Shown: piece after piece, positions 10,741-21,133 of the stretch
Layout of the letters: the number at the start of each line of letters is the position of its first letter
Position numbering within the stretch: position 1 is the stretch's first letter
Assembly: GCA_946811695.1 (NCBI GenBank)
Contig: OX328130.1
Span: 68,680,745 to 68,744,744, forward strand
Direction: 5' to 3'
DNA length: 64,000 bases
Origin: Gonocerus acuteangulatus
Lineage: Eukaryota > Arthropoda > Insecta > Hemiptera > Coreidae
Position numbers and translations under genes: made by a program
Notes under the pieces: generated by a model
The model's input: the letters and a program-made list of their open reading frames with translations, nothing else
Databases searched by the model: none
What the model was told of the DNA's origin: nothing

Positions 10741-11905
10741 ACTAGCTGAATACCCGTGCTTCGTCACGGCAGATAAGTAGTTATTTTATTGCGTTAAATA
10801 GTGTTTCATTAAAATTACGTTACTATACAATTTTGTGCAGTTTATTATAGCACGGTTCCCGTCATACTATATGTTATTCAATGGGCGTTAAAATTTAAAA
10901 GTTTATGTTTGCAAAAAGTTATTTGGAAACACCCATTAAATTTGCGAGCATTATCAAGGTTATAGGCGAGGAGGCTGTGCAAGGGTTCCGGATATTATTG
11001 CCTCGCCTAGAAAACTCTAAGGATAGGCTTACCATACATCACGGTTTGACCGGGACTGTCCCGGTATTTTGCAATTGTTTCGGTGTCCCGCCCGGTTTTA
11101 TCAATGTCCCGGAAAAGGCTGTAAGATGTAAAAAGTAATGAATTCATGTCTATAAGAATCTTTTATAAATCGGTTACTTTTCTACAATCAACATTTTTAC
11201 TACTGCTCACAGTGTCAAAGATATGAGAAGTAATCTAACTGTAAAACGCTGGAACTACCTGCACAGCGCTGCCAGCTGCCAGACACTACTATTTGGCTGA
11301 GAGATTTTTTTAAGAAAATCAAGTAGCAAAAAAAGTTCCGTTCTTATTTTTAAGGTTTGGGTAGACTAACAGTTCAGGATCCCCGCTTCCCGTTACTTGC
11401 TAGGCTTAAAACTCACCATTTTGCTTATAATTTGTACTGTTTTTATTCCCAACCCCCCCTGGTATGCCCATCCCATATTAATGTGTCCCGGTTTAACTCT
11501 CCAAAAATATGGCAAGCCTATCTGACGGGAACAGGGAGAAAAGAAACGCAATTAAAACTCTATGAGTGACAGTTTATTTCTAGTAATTCAAGGACTGCCA
11601 TCATAGTTGAAATTAACCTCAATTAGAAATAAAACTATGAGATAGATAATGTAAGGTAACAGCTGTTCTTTATCCTCCTAGCAACGCAAGCTGTCAAGGC
11701 TTGCCTGCTCTAACCAACTAAAACTTTAAACCCCCCTAAAAATACTTAAAAAATCGAATATCAAAAAAGCCTTTCTTAGCGAGTGCCTACGTTATGTAGG
11801 GAGTGTCCTTGCAAAATTTCAAAATTTTCTGTCGAGCGGTTTGGGCTGAGGGATGATAGATGAGTGAGTGAGTGAGTGAGTGGTATTTGACAAATATATA
11901 GTAGA
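10741..11905 (+). mobile_element. RTE-like retroelement remnant with a TGAG tail
   Basis: The segment starts with CTAGCTGAATACCCGTGCTT and ends with a block holding TGCAAAATTTCAAAATTTTC and CGAGCGGTTTGGGCTGA, then (GTGA)n and AATATATAGTAGA. This head and a TGAG-repeat tail are typical of widespread RTE-like LINEs or dependent SINEs in animals. A MITE (11022-11522) is nested inside. I see no reverse-transcriptase motif. Confidence 0.6.
11022..11522. mobile_element. Non-autonomous DNA transposon nested in an RTE-like repeat
   Basis: The ends are inverted: GATAGGCTTACCATAC on the left and, reversed, GATAGGCTTGCCATAT on the right. Inside each end is a further inverted motif (TTTGACCGGGAC left, TTAAACCGGGAC right) plus repeated CCCGG text. 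The interior is non-coding. No clear target duplication is visible. A hAT-type origin is possible and unproven. Confidence 0.6.
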
Positions 11906-12417
11906 TTTAAAATGGCGCTTATTATTAAAATTACTTTTAAAACTGTCAATACACTAGCGAAGAATGTTCGAACTAGGCTGTATAAAATCAACCGTCCTAA
12001 GTTCCTTAGTAGAAACATTTATTTTCTTGGTAGAAAAACAAGTCCTTGCTTCTAAAAGGAAACCTATATGCCTTCTTTGACTTCCATCCAATGAAATACC
12101 CCGAAACAAACGTTTGGCTAGCTAGGAAGGGCAGGTTTAATAGGAACTCTCGAGCCAGTCTAGTTCCGGCTAGTTCCGAGATCCGTCACTCATTCCTCTT
12201 GGAGACCGCCGGATTAGACAGAGCGACGGATAAGGGGGAGTCTACTGTACTCCTAACCACACCTTCACAATGAAAGGATTCTGAAGGTGGTGTTTCCTCA
12301 AACCGTGTGGATTATCTTATTATTTATAACGAACTGGCTCAATGAACATTATCCTGTAAAATGGATTAGGAGATTGGGTCCTGTACATTGGCTAGCTTAA
12401 GCCCTGGTCTGACGCCG
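11906..12417. mobile_element. pogo/Tigger-like fragment
   Basis: The stretch 12040-12252 matches, in inverse orientation, 16936-17125: both contain CAAACGTTTGGCTAGCTAGG-like text and a terminus reading GATAAGGGGGAGTCTACTG. The body is similar over about 180 bp, showing a dispersed non-autonomous family. The remaining bases of the interval show nothing recognisable. Confidence 0.55.
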
Positions 12418-12545
12418 CTTCATTTTAGCACTTTCCTCCGAAGGAAAGTAGCTATTGAGGTTGCACTCATGACGGAATTTTTGAAAGGTTTCTTCCAATC
12501 TTTATCGATCCTACCTAGTAGACACCGGAAATGGCCCCCGTTAAA

Positions 12546-12606
<61 letters not shown>

Positions 12607-13526
12607 GTGTGTGTGTGTGTTAACACGATAGCGACCAGAGTTTTTGTTTTTTCGTCACCAAACTTGGTATATAGCATTCAATTAGCAAACGATTGAACGA
12701 GTTCGTTAACCACTAAAATCGGTCCACCGGAAGGGGGGGTTTACCCCGAACCCAAATCACTAATTTGACCATGCCAACCGTAACATTTGTTATATTTCAA
12801 CGAGACTTGGTATTCGTAGTGAAAATGTAGAGAGAAAAGTGAGATGTAAAAATGAACTAAATCGGTTCATTAGGAGGGGGGGGTTACTCAGGACCCAGAA
12901 TACCAATTCGCCACTACCAGCCGTGATTTTTGGTATATTTCGCCGAAACTCGGTATTCGTAGTGGTAATCTACAGGTAAATATGTGTTGTAAAAATAAAC
13001 TAAATCGGTTCATTAGGAGGGGGGGGGGTTTACTCCGGACTCAAATTACTAATATACTCATACCGGTCGTAATTTCTGCTAACGAAACGCGGTATATGTC
13101 GTGGGTAACTCATGCGAAAGAAGTGTTGTAAAAAAGAGCTGAATCGGTCAATCGGAAAGGGGGGTTTACTTTGTAATATATTTCAATAGAAAAGCCCGCC
13201 AGACGTAGGTTCACAAAGCCGCCGCAAGGAGCGCTTTCTACCACTAGAGTGACTGTATCCTGTTCCTCTGTTAGATCAAAATACGATAATATGAGGTTTT
13301 TTGTATTTATTACGTAGTGTAATAGGTACCATGTGTAAACATAACACTGGAAGCAAATTAATAATTGATTCAGTTACTCATTACAAATTTAAAAGAGAAC
13401 TATTCATGTTTTTATTTTATTTATGTAGGATATTTTAAGCAAATTGTTCTGGAAAGCAGTCTACACTACCCAAATTCTGAGGAAAGTGCTTAGTTATGCA
13501 GCCTCTGCGTGACGGACTTTTTTTGT
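12418..13526 (+). mobile_element. Family B element with internal (TA)n
   Basis: The order is: stem-loop GCACTTTCCTCCGAAGGAAAGT; GTTGCACTCATGACGGAATT; CCCGTTAAAATTTA; (TA)n at 12549-12604; GTTAACACGATAGCG; several imperfect ~130-bp internal repeats each with a G-run and CGGTATTCGTAGTGG; then TGCTTAGTTATGCAG and TGCGTGACGGACTTTTTT. Copies with the same order lie at 35036-36228 and 46685-47757, and partial inverted copies at 32940-33345 and 50345-50830. No protein is encoded. The reversed 3' terminus resembles family C openings, which points to terminal inverted repeats. Confidence 0.8.
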
Positions 13527-14110
13527 ATTTGTAAGGCTTTTATTAATTATTAAATTTATGTTCCATTAAGAATACTTTTTATTTATTTTTTATTACAAAA
13601 ATAAACATGATATTAGTTGTTTTTATTAGGTGTTTCTTTCCTCTTTCATCCCCATTATGTTATGAAATCGAGAGATAATTTCATAAAATACATTATTTTT
13701 ATTTATTTTATAATTTTCCTGGAAGTTTATTAAATTATAACTACTATAACGGCTTTACACTACTTTTTAATATTTTACTTTTTGTTGAATATTTCTTCTT
13801 AATTGCCATATCAGAAATTGTAAAAGATTTCGGAGAAGGAGCTTCTATTTTTGGAAATTCTGTGGGCGTTCTTTTAGACTGAGTTCTCTGAGAATTAACA
13901 GGGCCTTTACCCTTCAATGTCTTCTTAATTTTGTTTTATTAATAAAGATATTATTTTTATTTCTCATTTTCAGTAGATATTTTATATTTTGATCAATATT
14001 TAATTTTGAATAATATACTTCTCTAGTGGTCCGTCTGGAATGACTTAACTCCTATACAACGGAACCAAATTATCAATTAGCCCATACCGGTGCAAATTGT
14101 ATACAATGGG
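13527..14110. other. No recognisable feature
   Basis: AT-rich DNA (many TTATTTATT runs) between the family B terminus and the 56-bp array. No coding or RNA signal is seen. Confidence 0.4.
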
Positions 14111-15927
14111 TAGGAAACCATCTTATATAATATTTGCTCGAAACTAACCAAGCTAGGTTAAATAGGTAGTAAACCATATTATATAATATTTGCTCGAAAC
14201 TAACCAAGCTAGGTTAAATAGGTAGGAAACCATATTATATAATATTTGCTCGAAACTAACCAAGCTAGGTTAAATAGGTAGGAAACCATATTATATAATA
14301 TTTGCTCGAAACTAACCAAGCTAGGTTAAATAGGTAGGAAACCATATTATATAATATTTGCTCGAAACTAACCAAGCTAGGTTAAATAGGTAGGAAACCA
14401 TCTTATATAATATTTGCTCGAAACTAACCAAGCTAGGTTAAATAGGTAGTAAACCATCTTATATAATATTTGCTCGAAACTAACCAAGCTAGGTTAAATA
14501 GGTAGGAAACCATCTTATATAATATTTGCTCGAAACTAACCAAGCTAGGTTAAATAGGTAGGAAACCATCTTATATAATATTTGCTCGAAACTAACCAAG
14601 CTAGGTTAAATAGGTAGGAAACCATCTTATATAATATTTGCTCGAAACTAACCAAGCTAGGTTAAATAGGTAGGAAACCATCTTATATAATATTTGCTCG
14701 AAACTAACCAAGCTAGGTTAAATAGGTAGGAAACCATATTATATAATATTTGCTCGAAACTAACCAAGCTAGGTTAAATAGGTAGTAAACCATCTTATAT
14801 AATATGTGCTCGAAACTAACCAAGCTAGGTTAAATAGGTAGTAAACCATCTTATATAATATGTGCTCGAAACTAACCAAGCTAGGTTAAATAGGTAGTAA
14901 ACCATCTTATATAATATGTGCTCGAAACTAACCAAGCTAGGTTAAATAGGTAGGAAACCATCTAATATAATATTTGCTCGAAACTAACCTAGCTAGGTTA
15001 AATAGGTAGGAAACCATCTTATATAATATTTGCTCGAAACTAACCAAGCTAGGTTAAATAGGTAGGAAACCATCTTATATAATATTTGCTCGAAACTAAC
15101 CAAGCTAGGTTAAATAGGTAGGAAACCATCTTATATAATATTTGCTCGAAACTAACCAAGCTAGGTTAAATAGGTAGTAAACCATCTTATATAATATTTG
15201 CTCGAAACTAACCAAGCTAGGTTAAATAGGTAGGAAACCATCTTATATAATATTTGCTCGAAACTAACCAAGCTAGGTTAAATAGGTAGTAAACCATCTT
15301 ATATAATATTTGCTCGAAACTAACCAAGCTAGGTTAAATAGGTAGGAAACCATCTTATATAATATTTGCTCGAAACTAACCAAGCTAGGTTAAATAGGTA
15401 GGAAACCATCTTATATAATATTTGCTCGAAACTAACCAAGCTAGGTTAAATAGGTAGGAAACCATCTTATATAATATTTGCTCGAAACTAACCAAGCTAG
15501 GTTAAATAGGTAGGAAACCATCTTATATAATATTTGCTCGAAACTAACCAAGCTAGGTTAAATAGGTAGTAAACCATCTTATATAATATTTGCTCGAAAC
15601 TAACCAAGCTAGGTTAAATAGGTAGGAAACCATCTTATATAATATTTGCTCGAAACTAACCAAGCTAGGTTAAATAGGTAGGAAACCATCTTATATAATA
15701 TTTGCTCGAAACTAACCAAGCTAGATTAAATAGGTAGGAAACCATCTTATATAATATTTGCTCGAAACTAACCAAGCTAGGTTAAATAGGTAGGAAACCA
15801 TCTTATATAATATTTGCTCGAAACTAACCAAGCTAGGTTAAATAGGTAGTAAACCATCTTATATAATATTTTCTCGAAACTAACCAAGCTAGGTTAAATA
15901 GGTAGGAAACCATCTAATATAATATTT
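14111..15927. repeat. 56-bp satellite array, about 32 units
   Basis: The unit contains GAAACCATCTTATATAATAT, TTGCTCGAAACTAACCAAGC and TAGGTTAAATAGGTAG. Units are almost identical. Variants are CATCTT/CATATT, GTAGG/GTAGT, TTTGCTC/TGTGCTC and CTTATA/CTAATA. Like variants cluster in adjacent units (three TGTGCTC units near 14800-14930, four CATATT units near 14170-14350), as expected of unequal exchange. The last unit breaks off at AATATTTAAG. All frames are interrupted. Confidence 0.97.
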
Positions 15928-16039
15928 AAGTTGGTTTCCAAGCTTATTGTTATGTTATGTTGCATTCTTGTTATATTTTGGCTCCTGAAAGTGGACGTTA
16001 AAATTTAAATGCACATATTAAAATAACCTTTGTAAATAC

Positions 16040-16147
16040 GAAAAAAGTCGAACTCGGAGGAACTAAGCCATCTTAGCGTGGTTCCGTTCTTATCTCTAGT
16101 GCCATTAATTAAGGAATAGAAGCAGGTATTGGTTGATTTTGAGCCTG

Positions 16148-16182
<35 letters not shown>

Positions 16183-16185
16183 TTC
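16040..16185 (+). repeat. Family C opening plus (TA)n, first of two
   Basis: It reads GTCGAACTCGGAGGAACTAA, TTAGCGTGGTTCCG, CTCTAGTGCCATTAATTAAG, then TTTTGAGCCTGAAATA and (TA)n at about 16149-16180. The same 110 bp recurs at 16403-16510 and again runs into (TA)n. The internal (TA)n position parallels families A and B. Confidence 0.7.
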
Positions 16186-16399
16186 TTTAATTTGCGTAAA
16201 GAGTTTCTATGCAATTTGAATAAAATCATGATGTTCAGGGGTGCATAATTAATGTACGTCCGAAATAAACCGTCCACTAATGGACAAACCATGTATTTTG
16301 CTTTATATAATTTAATAATAAACCTCACCAATGACCCCAGTGGTTGCAGTGCCAATCGAAAATAATAAAAAAAATAATAATAAACCTCTATTATTAACT

Positions 16400-16496
16400 C
16401 TAGGAACTCGGAGGAACTCTTAGCGTGGTTCCGTCCTTATCTCTAGTGCCATTAATTAAGGAATAGAAGCAGGTATTGGTTGATTTTGAGCCTGAA

Positions 16497-16565
<69 letters not shown>
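16400..16565 (+). repeat. Family C opening plus (TA)n and (CA)n, second copy
   Basis: A near-identical direct repeat of 16048-16160, lacking the AAGCCATC step, followed by (TA)n of about 60 bp and a short (CA)n. The duplication distance is about 358 bp, suggesting a local duplication with independent growth of the (TA)n. Confidence 0.75.
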
Positions 16566-16571
<6 letters not shown>

Positions 16572-16585
16572 GTAGACGCTCCCTA

Positions 16586-16911
16586 GGGGGCGAGGTTAGC
16601 TCAGTTGTAGAGCACTGGACTAATATGCTGGAGGCCTGAGTTCAAATCCCGAGCAAGCACTAAAGATTATTTCTTCTAGTGTCTTCGTTCATGGGTTGAA
16701 TTCGGCCTCACTGACCGTCCCTATGCCGACCCAGCCTTTAATATATTTAATAATGGGTACCTTGGGTGCTAATGACTCCAACAGTCGAAGCTGCCAAGGG
16801 GAAAATCAGGCGGCCGGAGCATAGTGCTGACCACACTATCTCCCTAGTGTGCCGTATGGTCTTGAATCAGATACCACTATAGTATCTGCCCCTCAGGGCC
16901 CTCGTGACCTG
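16586..16911 (+). mobile_element. SINE T1 (tRNA-headed), long copy
   Basis: The tRNA-like head has GGTTAGCTCAGTTGTAGAGC (A-box region) and GAGTTCAAATCCC (B-box region); the anticodon-loop-like text is CTAATAT. The body follows with CTTCTAGTGTCTTCGTTCAT, CGGCGGCCGGAGCAT-like text, GTGTGCCGTATGGTC and the 3' end CAGGGCCCTCGTG, then a T-rich stretch. Anticodon stem pairing is poor, so this is a SINE and not a tRNA gene. Other copies are at 21250-21585, 23168-23327, 45183-45448 and 56869-57070. Confidence 0.88.
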
Positions 16912-16931
16912 TTTTTTTTTTTTTTTTGTTT

Positions 16932-17402
16932 TTTTTTAGACACTCCCTTATCCGGCGTACTGTTATCTGTCACTCTCTCTAATCCAGCGGGCTCCGAGAG
17001 GAATGAGTTCCTAGAAAATCTTCCCTTCCTAGCTAGCCAAACATTTGTTTCGTCGTATTTCATTGAAAGGAAGCCAAAGAAGGCATGTATATTTCTTTTT
17101 AGAGGCAGGATCTTGTCTTTCAACTAAGAAAAATTTTGTTTTTAATAAGGCATCTTCTGCTGGAACGACTGCTATACATAACATAGGATTTACACATTTT
17201 GAGTTTATATTATAATTAGGTATCTAAATTTTACCTAAATATGCAATATTAAAAATGTTTAATATTATTGTATCCTCAAATAATAAGGGTTTTTCAAATG
17301 CCTAAGTGCTCGCTTCTAACTGAATTCTATAATCCGGTGTTTTCTTTAATCCGGCTGTACCCCGGTCCCGACGACACCGGATTAGGGAGAGTTTACTGTA
17401 TA
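16932..17402. mobile_element. pogo/Tigger-like fragments
   Basis: The first part (16936-17125) is the inverse of 12040-12252, beginning GACACTCCCTTATCCGGCG. A second terminus at about 17325-17399 has AATCCGGTGTTTTC, ACCCCGGTCCCGACGAC and ends GATTAGGGAGAGTTTACTG just before TATA. Termini of this kind are characteristic of Tigger-like families. No transposase is visible. Confidence 0.55.
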
Positions 17403-17824
17403 TATTGTATATATATAACCACCGTTACTTATGGGTTCTGTTATGAGGTCTTCCTAATAAGCCGGTTTTCTATGGAGGGAGCTAGGCGGCGCGTTGAAAC
17501 CATTTTACAATATGTAAGTGTATGTTGACCCATAACTAAGTGGTGGTACAGTTTCGGTCATAGTACTCCAGTCCAGTAGAGCTGATCTACTGACCCCTAT
17601 CTTTGGAGTAACCCAACAAACCCTATAGAGTGCGCTAATTGACCTATTACTCAGGGGTTGGGAGAGTGTCTGACACGGACTGATGATGTAACCAGGGAGG
17701 AGGTGAGGACGAAGAGACAGGGATGAAACACGGGCGGGGGTGATGGCGGGTGGGCTGCTTCGAACTCAAACACAACTCTTGGAGTTACCAGCTTCAATCC
17801 GTGCTTCTGAAGTAAGGTACAATA
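17403..17824. other. No recognisable feature
   Basis: Relatively GC-rich for the window. No coding, RNA or repeat match was found. Confidence 0.4.
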
Positions 17825-17960
17825 TTAGCGTGGTTCCTCCCTCCATCCATAGGGAGCAACCGCGATTATGAGGTTGACCTCATAACGCAATCCGGAAGTA
17901 CCGACTAAAAAACGTTTCAGAACCCATAGATCACGAAAATACCAGTGTCTTAAATTAGTG

Positions 17961-18015
<55 letters not shown>
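17825..18015 (+). mobile_element. Family A head with (TA)n
   Basis: Contains TTAGCGTGGTTCCTCCCTCC, GAGGTTGACCTCATAACGCA, an AATCCGGAAGT block, AACCCATAGATCACGAAAAT and then (TA)n of about 50 bp. The body that follows the (TA)n in full copies is missing. Confidence 0.8.
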
Positions 18016-18019
<4 letters not shown>

Positions 18020-18059
18020 TATTTATTCTTATAGCTGACCCAAAATATCCAAATTCTTT

Positions 18060-18200
18060 TTTTTCCTAGGAGGCATGGGGTCATTAAAGCAGTCTTCCTT
18101 ATACTACTTTATTTATTAGGCCCGAAATGTTTCGTGCGTCTTTTCTTCGCACCTCTTCAGGGGCACTTCTTGCTAGGAAGTCCTCTCGTTACCATGTACT
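18060..18200 (-). mobile_element. LINE 3' end with a hammerhead-like core
   Basis: On the minus strand the segment reads CCCCTGAAGAGGTGCG, a short loop, then CGCACGAAACATTTCGG and CCTAATAAATAAAGTAG. A 3' end of the type CCTGAAGA ... CGAAACG ... AATAAA is common in animal non-LTR and Penelope-like elements. The upstream part on the minus strand ends at a (TA)n near 18218-18245. Confidence 0.5.
18129..18160 (-). ncRNA. Hammerhead-ribozyme-like core
   Basis: The minus strand has CTGAAGAG, then GTGCG, an A-rich loop, CGCAC and GAAAC. This matches the order CUGANGA, stem II, GAAA of a hammerhead core, and stem II pairs perfectly over five base pairs. Stems I and III and the cleavage site are not resolved by eye, so catalytic activity is not claimed. 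Confidence 0.35.
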
Positions 18201-18215
18201 CCCTCTGGAGTCCGG

Positions 18216-18252
<37 letters not shown>

Positions 18253-18375
18253 CTCTTCGCTCTCTCAACAACAACAAAAAAAATATGAATTAATAATAAC
18301 AAAAAAAGATTATTTAGTAATAATAATAATAAAAAAAGATTAAAATCACATCTTAAGTTTAAGAAAAGATTGTAA

Positions 18376-18490
18376 TTAGTCTAGTTACTTTATTATAATT
18401 CTCTTAATTTAAATTATAATTGCCATAGTCTTAGTTTAAATTATATAGTCTTAGTTTAAGTTATAATAGTCTTAGTTTAAATTATAATTT
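18376..18490. repeat. Short AT-rich tandem repeat
   Basis: AGTCTTAGTTTAAATTATA recurs three times with variable spacing, after a related block ending TTAATTTAAATTATAATTGC. Confidence 0.7.
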
Positions 18491-18699
18491 CCATATTAGA
18501 TTTTAAGACGATAATTATAATAGTCTGTAACTAAAAAAAGCATAACACCATTACACACAGGCAAAGAACTACACCTATCCCACTAACTCAGTCTCTGACG
18601 TCTCAAAATTTAATTAAATACCTAAGTCAAACATTTGTAAAACAGAACCCAAACCATTTCTAACCAACATATTGGAAGGCGCAAATAACCTATTAGTAG

Positions 18700-19345
18700 A
18701 GCGTCAAACTCCATATTTATCTATTGCTCTCTCACAAGCTCAAAATTGGAGCAATTTAGATGAAAATTGGTACAAAACACTTTCGTCTAATTTGAAACTT
18801 CGAGTTCGTTTATCAGTTCTTTAATCCGTCCACCCGAACATAGTTTTTGGAACGAGATTCGTGCAAAAAAAAATCGTAACGCTCACGTTTTCGAGTTTTA
18901 ATGCTTGCTGGTACTCGTTTTATATGTTTCTTTAAGTAGGAAAACGAATGAAAACATTTTATTGCGATATCTGTACCCATTTTTGAGAAATATAGAACCA
19001 CCTACTTTTCCAAAGTAATTTAAAGTTAGGGTACTCAGAAAGAATTAATTCAGCTGAAACTTCTTCCAGACGCTTAATATTCACCTAATCAAAGGTAGAT
19101 AATTTTTTCCCCCGTTTGGAGTTAAGGAAGTACGAGAAATAAAATATTTCATTTACAGGCATGAAAAGTTTTGGGATTTTTATATTTTCCATAATAACTC
19201 GAAAACGGTTGGAAAATCGTGGTTAGCGGAATGTAACCATCCGAAAGCTTACTAAATTATCTACATAAAATACACCGATGTGATTTTGGATGCGGCGATA
19301 TCAATCGGAGAAATAAGTTCTTAAACTTCGATGTGTTAGTAATGT
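18700..19345 (+). mobile_element. Family A element, body
   Basis: It begins near CTCTCACAAGCTCAAAATTG, has TTTCGTCTAATTTGAAAC, GAGTTCGTTTATCAG, CTCACGTTTTCGAGTTTTAA and ends with AATCGGAGAAATAAGTTCTT. This matches the body of the full copy at 58998-59690. The head and the (TA)n are absent. Confidence 0.72.
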
Positions 19346-19502
19346 AAGTGGCGACGAACAATACTTAAAGAGGTGATAGTAGACACTTTTTCTTCTGTTT
19401 TAAGTCTACTTGTTCTTCAAGTAAATTTTCTCTAGTTTACGACTCTGCAATTGGTAATTAAATATCTTAGACAGATATTTATCTAATGCTTTCTATTATA
19501 AG

Positions 19503-20259
19503 AAAAACGTGGTTAACCAAAGAAACTCAAAATTTTAGTTTCCTCCTTCCCTGTTGAGAATTTGTGTTCCATTTGTGTTCCATTTTTTTCTTTATTTTTC
19601 AGGTAAGTTGATAAAGTCTTAGGAGGAATTCCAAAGTCCTTGGCAATTTCAGATTTTTTCTTTATTCCTTTTTCAACTTCTTTAATCGCTGCTATTTTCT
19701 CTGACAACGTTAAAGTTTTATAACTTCTAGGCTTCAACATCTTAAACCAACAACTCACAGAACTGCACTGTACACCAGAAATTCAAGGCACAGACAATAC
19801 AACAGATCTAGGCGCTGACTGACTTATGACTGAATAAGAAATTAAGATGGGAGGGATGGTGGGAGGGATGGTGGGAGGGAATTCTAGGATAACACGACAG
19901 GATGTAACTATAACAACCCCTGGAAGGGAGGAAGCGAGACCCACCACTTTGCAGAACTCCTAGAGTCCAAGAACTAGACTATGAGACTGCCGCGCTTCTT
20001 GTCCCGGAACCCCTACATGCGTATCTTACTATTATTCTTACCCGAGGGGAGAATATTTTCACAAGATTTAAGATCGAACGCCTCTCTGTCCACTTCCCAT
20101 TGGAGGCACTGACTCGTAAAAAGTTCGAATTATCCAAAATTTTATTCGAATTAACCACCATTTTTTTACATTGTTTATGCCCTAAATTCTAGGGACCGAG
20201 AGAAATATTCGAATTAACCACGTTTTCGAATTATCGAAGTTCGAATTATCCATGTTCCA

Positions 20260-20262
<3 letters not shown>
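19503..20262 (-). mobile_element. Tigger/pogo-family transposon remnant
   Basis: On the minus strand the terminal repeat starts at 20262 with CAGTGGAACATGGATAATTC and continues into GAATTATCG and GAAAACGTGG, with a TA immediately outside. A remnant of the inner part of the opposite terminus (AAAACGTGGTTAA) lies at about 19504-19516. Between them is a transposase N-terminus at 19513-19758. A sister copy sits at 61232-61910. The catalytic region has been deleted. Confidence 0.75.
19513..19758 (-). pseudogene. Tigger-type transposase, N-terminal DNA-binding fragment
   Basis: The fragment of 81 codons starts with a Met and carries, at about residues 10-55, the helix-turn-helix of the CENP-B/Tigger N-terminal family, with LTLSEKIAAIKEVEKGIKKK followed by SEIAKDFGIPPKTLSTYLKN. 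In the family this domain binds the terminal repeats. A working transposase is about 450-600 residues and needs a DDE domain; here the frame runs into the opposite terminus after about 65 recognisable residues, so all catalytic residues are absent. The short C-terminal part is probably not transposase. The start is supported because the next upstream in-frame codons show no homology and the domain begins ten residues later. It cannot transpose by itself. Confidence 0.78.

Positions 20263-20310
<48 letters not shown>
20263..20310. repeat. (TA)n microsatellite abutting the Tigger end
   Basis: A TA run directly outside the terminal CACTG of the Tigger remnant. Confidence 0.9.
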
Positions 20311-20312
<2 letters not shown>

Positions 20313-20809
20313 TAAATATATAGATAAATAGGCATATAAACGTATCATTTTTTATACCTAGCAGAGAGAAGAGACCAAATTCATTTAGATACTTGGAGAA
20401 ATATTAGATTAAAAACTCACCATTACCTTGAGAAGTGTCTGTTACAAGTAGAGCCTTGAATTTCATCTCAAGATATCATGGCTAAAAGGATTAACCTCAG
20501 GATAGGAGGGTGTTGAATGGAGTCTTGGGTGGGTGGTGACTTTAGGAGTCAGGGGTGGGGGGTGTGTATTGGAGTCGGGAGGGGGGGGGGGGTTGAACAA
20601 GGACTTTAATAAAGTGGTTAATTGATTCTACTTTAATACTGGCTAGGAACCTCTAGTGGTTTTCACTAACTCCTTGTATTTCCTTAAGTACTTTAGTATT
20701 TACTCATTAGCTTCAGATTATTGTTTAGCATTTTAACAAAAGATGTAATTAGGCGAATAAGTCTATCTTGTTTGGACTCTTTCCGCCCTGGCATCACGAA
20801 TATGTCATT
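20311..20809. other. No gene recognised
   Basis: Contains a run of about 13 G at 20580-20592. No frame, RNA gene or family match is seen. Confidence 0.4.
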
Positions 20810-20897
20810 ATTAGCGATCTTTCTCCCTCCCACCAGCGATAGGAAACCCGCTTATGACGCAAACCCGAAAACCCATAGATCACGAAAATGACGTTTG

Positions 20898-20945
<48 letters not shown>
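20810..20945 (+). mobile_element. Family A head (shortened) with (TA)n
   Basis: Contains AGCGATAGGAAACCCGCTTA, then AACCCATAGATCACGAAAAT and (TA)n at about 20898-20945. Part of the head between the stem-loop and the CCATAGATC phrase has been lost. It runs straight into the poly-T of the adjacent 5S-derived SINE. Confidence 0.6.
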
Positions 20946-20962
<17 letters not shown>

Positions 20963-21133
20963 TTTAATGGCGAATCTACATCTTGGCCATTAGCGCCGGG
21001 CTATCAACAGGTTGCCACCCTTTTCTAATGCCAACAGCACGTGGTCGGTCCCCCATTCAGGTACTGACCACGCCCGACGTTGCTTATGGTGATCTATGGG
21101 AACCGGTGCATTCAACGTTGCTATGGCCGTTGG

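Noticed and set aside
12388..12696. Frames with long Ile-Tyr runs here and at many other places
   Set aside because: They are translations of (TA)n tracts and recur wherever such a tract lacks a stop.
14111..15927. CRISPR-like array of regularly spaced repeats
   Set aside because: The 56-bp units are directly joined with no unique spacers, there are no cas-like genes, and the surrounding elements are eukaryotic.
16586..16660. A functional tRNA gene
   Set aside because: The anticodon stem does not pair well, and the same head with the same body recurs in four other places as a SINE.
16893..17123. A 76-codon minus-strand gene
   Set aside because: The frame reads through a pogo/Tigger-like non-coding terminus that recurs at 12040-12252 with a broken frame.
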